Positions 34,199 to 37,422 of a DNA stretch of 37,422 nt are shown one piece after another (within the stretch, counting starts at the first letter, position 1; each line of letters begins with the position of its first letter). The stretch is from Synechococcaceae cyanobacterium SM2_3_2. Its GTDB lineage: Bacteria; Cyanobacteriota; Cyanobacteriia; Thermostichales; Thermostichaceae. Below the pieces are notes generated by a model, which did not search any database, was not told the DNA's origin, and saw only the letters and a program-made list of their open reading frames with translations. The translations under genes and the position numbers were made by a program. Location of the stretch: positions 1 through 37,422 of the forward strand of contig JAAUUM010000015.1 in NCBI GenBank assembly GCA_012031565.1, given 5' to 3'.

Positions 34199-34822
34199 AT
34201 GTTGATGCGCGAAATGAAAGCTGCAATTTTCTCTACCTTGAGTCTATTTATTTTGACAGCTGTCATCTATCCCGCTCTTTTATTGGGGATTGGATTGATT
34301 TTTCCGGTGCAAGCCACGGGTAGTTTGCTTGATGCCCAAGGCAACTTCACCACGGATCCCAATCAAGCCATTGGCTCTGCACTAATTGGACAGCCCTTTA
34401 GCCAACCCCAGTATTTTTGGAGCCGTCCCAGCGTTGTCGACCACAGCACAGCGGATCCCAATGATGATCCCAACGGGATCCTGCAAACGGGCCTATCGGG
34501 TGGCAGTAATTTGGCTCCTTCTAATCCTACCTTGCTAGAATTTGTAGATTCTCAAATTCAATCTTTGCAAGATGCCGGACAAGAGGATATTCCTGGAGAT
34601 CTGGTTTACACATCTGGATCAGGATTGGATCCCCATGTTTCTCCCCAAGGGATCCTGTTACAAGTTGAGCGAGTTGCCCAAGCACGAAATATCAGCCCTG
34701 ATCAGATTTAGCCCCTAATTAACCAAGCCACTGACCATCGTTTTTTAAGACTTTTTGGGGATCCCGGTGTCAATGTTTTGCGTCTAAATATTGCTCTCGA
34801 CCAAAACTATCCAGCAGGTTAA
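34199..34822 (+). pseudogene. kdpC: K+-transporting ATPase subunit C, interrupted by in-frame TAG
   Basis: KdpC is the single-helix periplasmic subunit that raises the affinity of KdpB for ATP. ATG 34199 gives MLMREMKAAIFSTLSLFIL with one TM helix (about 8-30), then the typical GSALIGQPFSQPQYFWSRPS and ASGLDPH-like GSGLDPHVSPQGILLQ. A TAG at 34709-34711 ends the ORF after ARNISPDQI. The frame continues for 36 codons, PLINQATDHRFLRLFGDPG then VNVLRLNIALDQ, which is the conserved KdpC C terminus, to TAA 34820-34822. The full protein would have about 207 residues. The ORF track's start at 34001 is out of the family. Confidence 0.9.
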
Positions 34823-34827
34823 GGGAT

Positions 34828-35985
34828 ATGTATAATCCTGATCATGATCTGGCAAAAAATTCCTCTTCTCCTGAGACACCTCCCCTCAATAACGGCATTT
34901 ATCCCTATCGACGTGGCAAACATAAAATCTTCATCGGCATGGCACCTGGGGTGGGTAAAACCTATCGAATGTTGAGTGAAGCCCGCCAACTCAAAGCTGA
35001 TGGCATTGATGTGGTGGTTGGTGTGTTAGAGACCCACGGTAGAGCTGAGACTGCTTTTCAGGCCGAGGGATTGAAGATTATCCCCCGCAAGCAGGTCACT
35101 TGGCACGGTGTCACGTTGACCGAAATGGATCCCGATGCCATCATCGCTCGGCAACCTCAATTAGTCTTGGTGGATGAGCTTGCCCATACCAATGCACCGG
35201 GATCCTTTCATCAAAAACGCTATCAAGATGTAGAACAAATCCTCGCAGCAGGCATTGATGTTCACTCAACTGTCAATATCCAACATTTAGAAAGCCTCAA
35301 TGATTTAGTCGCTCGCATCACAGGTGTCATTGTCCGAGAACGGATTCCAGACAAACTATTTGAAGATGCCGATGAAGTCTTAGTTGTCGATGTCACACCT
35401 GAAACCCTTGAAGAAAGGCTGAGGTATGGCAAGATTTATGCACTCAACAAAGTTGATCAAGCCCTAACTCATTTTTTCCAACGCCGCAATCTCATAGCCC
35501 TACGGGAGCTAGCCCTACGAGAAGTTGCCGATAATATCGAAGAAGATATAGCAGACACATCTTCCCTAACGGTGCAGGAACGATTGATAGTTTGCGTCTC
35601 CACTTATCCTAATTCCCTTCAACTGATTCGCCGGGGATCCAGGTTAGCCAGCTATCTCAATGCTAAACTTTATGGCTTGTTTGTTGCCAATCTAGATCGC
35701 TTTCTCTCCAAAGACGAAACCCTCCATATCGAAACCTGTGAACGATTGATTCAGGAATTTGGTGGCGAGTTTGTCAAAATAGCGGGATCCAATGTGGCTG
35801 AAGCCATAGCTAGAACTGCCGAGCAATGCAAAATCACCCAGGTGGTCATTGGTGAAAGCCCAAAAAAGGTTTCTTGGACATCGTTTCTTGATCTAAGAAC
35901 ATCGATGATCCGCAAACTCATTCAAAGGCTTAATGGGGTTGATATTCATATTATTTCTGTAGACAAGTCTCCCCCCAATTCATAA
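34828..35985 (+). CDS. kdpD: Short KdpD (N-terminal sensor domain only)
   Basis: 385-residue cytoplasmic protein equal to the N-terminal part of E. coli KdpD. The KdpD domain (about 27-235) has a P-loop-like GMAPGVGKTYRMLSEARQL and the motif VDELAHTNAPGS; a universal-stress-protein-like domain follows (about 250-375), including VCVSTYPNSLQLIRRGSRLA. The four-helix membrane part and the histidine kinase of full KdpD are absent. This short form is known in cyanobacteria such as Anabaena, so it is not a truncation. No kdpE is present. It lies 5 bases after the restored kdpC stop, with AAGG before ATG 34828. Confidence 0.93.
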   Translation: MYNPDHDLAKNSSSPETPPLNNGIYPYRRGKHKIFIGMAPGVGKTYRMLSEARQLKADGIDVVVGVLETHGRAETAFQAEGLKIIPRKQVTWHGVTLTEMDPDAIIARQPQLVLVDELAHTNAPGSFHQKRYQDVEQILAAGIDVHSTVNIQHLESLNDLVARITGVIVRERIPDKLFEDADEVLVVDVTPETLEERLRYGKIYALNKVDQALTHFFQRRNLIALRELALREVADNIEEDIADTSSLTVQERLIVCVSTYPNSLQLIRRGSRLASYLNAKLYGLFVANLDRFLSKDETLHIETCERLIQEFGGEFVKIAGSNVAEAIARTAEQCKITQVVIGESPKKVSWTSFLDLRTSMIRKLIQRLNGVDIHIISVDKSPPNS

Positions 35986-36065
35986 GTGTGCCATGTCAAT
36001 CTACCAACTACGACCAAGGGGCTTTTGCATCTTGCCAAAGCTGCTCAAAAGGAGAAAATTAAACC

Positions 36066-36263
36066 TTTGGGATCCCGCCAAGTATAGAAAGCTTTGAATT
36101 CCTCTTCCCTGATGCCCAGATATGCTGTTTGACGGCTGACCGAGAGTTTGTCAGCCAAGAGTAGTCTTGCTTTTTGCTGTTGCCCAATGCTATTGCTTTC
36201 CGCCTCCGACTACGCCACAGTGACCGCATCAGCTCTCGCAGGACTAAACGGCACGAGAAGGAG
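36066..36263 (+). pseudogene. IS4-like transposase fragment with an internal TAG
   Basis: The frame from 36066 reads SIESFEFLFPDAQICCLTAD then REFVSQE, a TAG at 36162-36164, and SCFLLLPNAIAFRLRLRHSD. The pattern LTADREF followed by a Trp position (here TAG) and IxFRLRLR is that of DDE transposases of the IS4 group around the second catalytic Asp. Both ends are missing. It is read on without a stop into the CSLREA fragment, which explains the odd first 50 residues of the ORF at 36174. Confidence 0.5.
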
Positions 36264-36347
36264 AACCGGGGCCAATCTGAAAATGCCAACATCCCTACGT
36301 CTAGCTTCGATTTGAAATGCGAAGGCTTGGCAGTGCCCTTGAGGAAT

Positions 36348-36825
36348 TTGGTGAATACTGCTGCTGACGATGATTCAACGGGCGCTGATACGACTACCTG
36401 CACCTTCAGAGAAGCGATTGAGCCAGTTAACAATGTCCCCACCAACATCTTCGGGGGTTGCGAGATTACGGGTGGCACCATTCAGTTTGCCCCCGCTTTG
36501 GCAAATGAGACGATTACGATTGCCAATTCTCCTTTGCCTGCCATCACCGCTAATGTGACGATTAGTGGCCCTGGGGCCGATACTCTGATCATCAGCGGCG
36601 AAGACCAATTCCGGATCTTTGAGATTGCCTCAATCAACAATCCGGAGGTAACGATTGAGAAGCTGACCTTAACTAAGGGGCTAGCAACGAATGTCAATAG
36701 TGGAGCCATCCTCAGTGTGAGCTATCAACTGCTGGCGATTGATAGTGTCACGATCTCTAACAGCACAGCTACTGGTGCCACTTATGGAGTAGGTCAGGGT
36801 GGCGGGATCTTTTCCAGCACAGCGA
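36348..36825 (+). pseudogene. Fragment of a CSLREA-type beta-helix surface protein
   Basis: About 160 residues with the CSLREA-domain pattern VNTAADDDSTGADTTTCTFR then EAIEPVNN, followed by beta-helix-like repeats (TITIANSPLPAITANVTISG, TISNSTATGATYGVGQGGGI). Such proteins are exported parallel beta-helix adhesins or enzymes, usually hundreds of residues longer and with a signal peptide. The 5' part is replaced by the transposase fragment and the 3' end is cut at about 36825 by an unrelated sequence, so it is only a relic. Confidence 0.6.
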
Positions 36826-37130
36826 TTTGGCGTAGGCTGTCTCATCTTTCCCCAGCACGGTCCCAGCTTTACGCACCATTTTCAAAGCATGGAGCCGTGC
36901 CTGCACCACCGAGGATTCTTCGTCTGCTGAATCCAACTTCACGACCCGGCTCGTATCTAGCTCAAAATCTACTGTCCTCAAGGCGTCTTGACTCAAGGTG
37001 GCACTCATAAACAATGAATGAGTGAGTCCATAGGTAGAGAAGCCCTGCCGCATTCCTTGCAATTGAGCCGCAGTAAAGACCCCAACCCCCCATCAACTGC
37101 GTCTCATCAAATACCCATAAGCAATCGTTA
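36826..37130 (-). pseudogene. Fragment of a CRISPR-associated Cas3-type helicase
   Basis: On the minus strand CLWVFDETQLMG (DEVQ-type DEAH box) starts at about 37123, and after a frame change the sequence goes on with FTAAQLQGMRQGFSTYGLTH, SLFMSATLSQDALRTVDF and VVQARLHALKMV, to a junction at about 36826. DExQ-LMG and SATL are helicase motifs II and III of Cas3 (the variant with I-G/I-U systems is most similar from memory). The frames meet at a C6 run (37086-37091): five would read LMGVGVFTAAQLQ. No cas gene, spacer array or cas3 nuclease part is nearby, so this is a stranded relic. Confidence 0.5.
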
Positions 37131-37139
37131 TAGCCTATT

Positions 37140-37196
37140 CACTTATTAACTGTTACAGTTACAGCCTGTCCACTTATTAGCTGTCACAGTAGCAGC
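37140..37196. repeat. Imperfect 26-bp direct repeat at the IS630 end
   Basis: CACTTATTAACTGTTACAGT plus 6 bases (37140-37165) is repeated at 37171-37196 with 4 mismatches. It lies between the cas3 fragment and the transposase stop codon and fits the end of an IS630-type element, where such repeats bind the transposase. Confidence 0.55.
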
Positions 37197-37422
37197 ACTT
37201 AGCAAACCAGTTACTGAAGGATGAAGTCTCAATCAAATACAAGCCTATTTCTACCAGCTTCTCCAATGCTGCCATCCCTCGTGTGCAATAGAGGTGAACA
37301 AAAGCTTTGATGACTGACCACATCATCTCAATAGGATTAAAGTCTGGTGAGTATGGCGGCAGATATTCAATCCTTGCCCCTTTCTCTTCAACTAGTTCTT
37401 TGATTCCTTCCATTTTGTGACT
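37177..37422 (-). mobile_element. IS630-family transposase, C-terminal part (runs off the window)
   Basis: The open frame runs to the right edge of the window; the visible part has about 80 residues and includes the DDE_3 end pattern GARIEYLPPYSPDFNPIEMM then WSVIKAFV, with the third catalytic acid in NPIE. The ATG at 37413 in the ORF track is internal (SHKMEGIKEL precedes it in frame). The C terminus, SNWFAKCCYCDS, runs into the end repeats. IS630 elements insert at TA. Whether the whole element is intact cannot be seen here. Confidence 0.85.

Larger units (their letters stand above)
1..37422. repeat. Dispersed GGATCC / GGGATCCC palindrome (HIP-like)
   Basis: The palindrome GGATCC, most often extended to GGGATCC or GGGATCCC, is scattered through almost every gene and intergenic region. 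I counted about 22 copies in the first 5 kb, against one or two expected by chance. In coding regions it is read in all frames (Gly-Ile-Pro, Gly-Ser, Asp-Pro). It is missing or rare in the response regulator at 4.6-5.3 kb and absent after about 36.08 kb. It shares the GATC core with HIP1 (GCGATCGC), which I did not notice in this window. The abundance is seen; its role is unknown. Confidence 0.85.

Noticed and set aside
32689-34711. TAG reassigned as a sense codon in this genome
   Set aside because: apcB, the quinone methyltransferase and the TauE gene end with TAG at their normal family length, so TAG is a working stop codon here. Suppression at single sites is still possible.
34828-35985. 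KdpD as a truncated pseudogene
   Set aside because: Short KdpD without kinase is the regular form in cyanobacteria, and the ORF ends naturally after the stress-protein-like domain.
37140-37196. Two-unit CRISPR array near the cas3 fragment
   Set aside because: The spacer would be only 5 bases and the repeats abut the IS630 transposase end, so they are element-end repeats.

Overview
The window looks like a chromosomal segment of a cyanobacterium. It carries allophycocyanin genes (apcA-apcB-apcC), biliverdin-forming heme oxygenase, a CpcT/CpeT-type bilin lyase, the MPBQ/MSBQ methyltransferase of plastoquinone/tocopherol synthesis, a GUN4-domain protein and a kdp operon with the short, kinase-less KdpD seen in cyanobacteria. 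The hexamer GGATCC, usually as GGGATCC or GGGATCCC, is extremely frequent (about 22 copies in the first 5 kb by eye, where 1-2 are expected), and I noticed no copy of the usual cyanobacterial HIP1 octamer GCGATCGC. Together with the gene set this suggests an early-branching, possibly thermophilic Synechococcus/Thermostichus-like lineage; that placement is inference.

Layout. 0.1-3.4 kb (minus): hypothetical surface-type protein, hisS, aldo/keto reductase. 3.6-4.5 kb (plus): quinone methyltransferase. 4.6-8.4 kb: NarL-type response regulator divergent from a large PAS/GAF histidine kinase that is frameshifted before its ATPase domain. 8.5-10.1 kb: a relic of a phosphofructokinase start, a CpcT/CpeT lyase and a TauE/SafE permease. 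10.2-12.5 kb: a 16-bp-arm palindrome, a DUF2470 protein and the apcABC operon (minus). 13.0-13.9 kb: hslO (Hsp33). 13.9-18.8 kb (minus): dnaX, ho1, a Ser/Thr kinase and a GUN4 protein; the last two look like one frame-split kinase-GUN4 gene. 19.1-20.9 kb: CHASE-domain histidine kinase. 21.1-26.9 kb (plus): a complete peptide/nickel-type ABC importer with a Tat-exported binding protein. 27.0-29.2 kb (minus): histidine kinase, frameshifted response regulator and small secreted protein. 29.4-36.0 kb (plus): two stand-alone RCK_C-like proteins, then kdpA, kdpB, kdpF, kdpC, kdpD. 36.0-37.4 kb: a patchwork of IS4-like transposase, CSLREA beta-helix protein, cas3 and IS630 fragments.

How it works together. 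Heme oxygenase makes biliverdin for phycobilins, the CpcT-like lyase attaches bilin, and ApcA/B/C build the phycobilisome core. The kdp cluster encodes a high-affinity K+ pump preceded by two probable ligand-binding RCK_C proteins; the divergent kinase/regulator pair is a candidate for the missing KdpD kinase/KdpE function. kdpA (extra G in a G8 run), kdpB (in-frame TAG) and kdpC (in-frame TAG) are all interrupted, so the pump as written cannot be made in full length without readthrough. Five to six interrupted genes in 37 kb point either to real decay or to sequence error.
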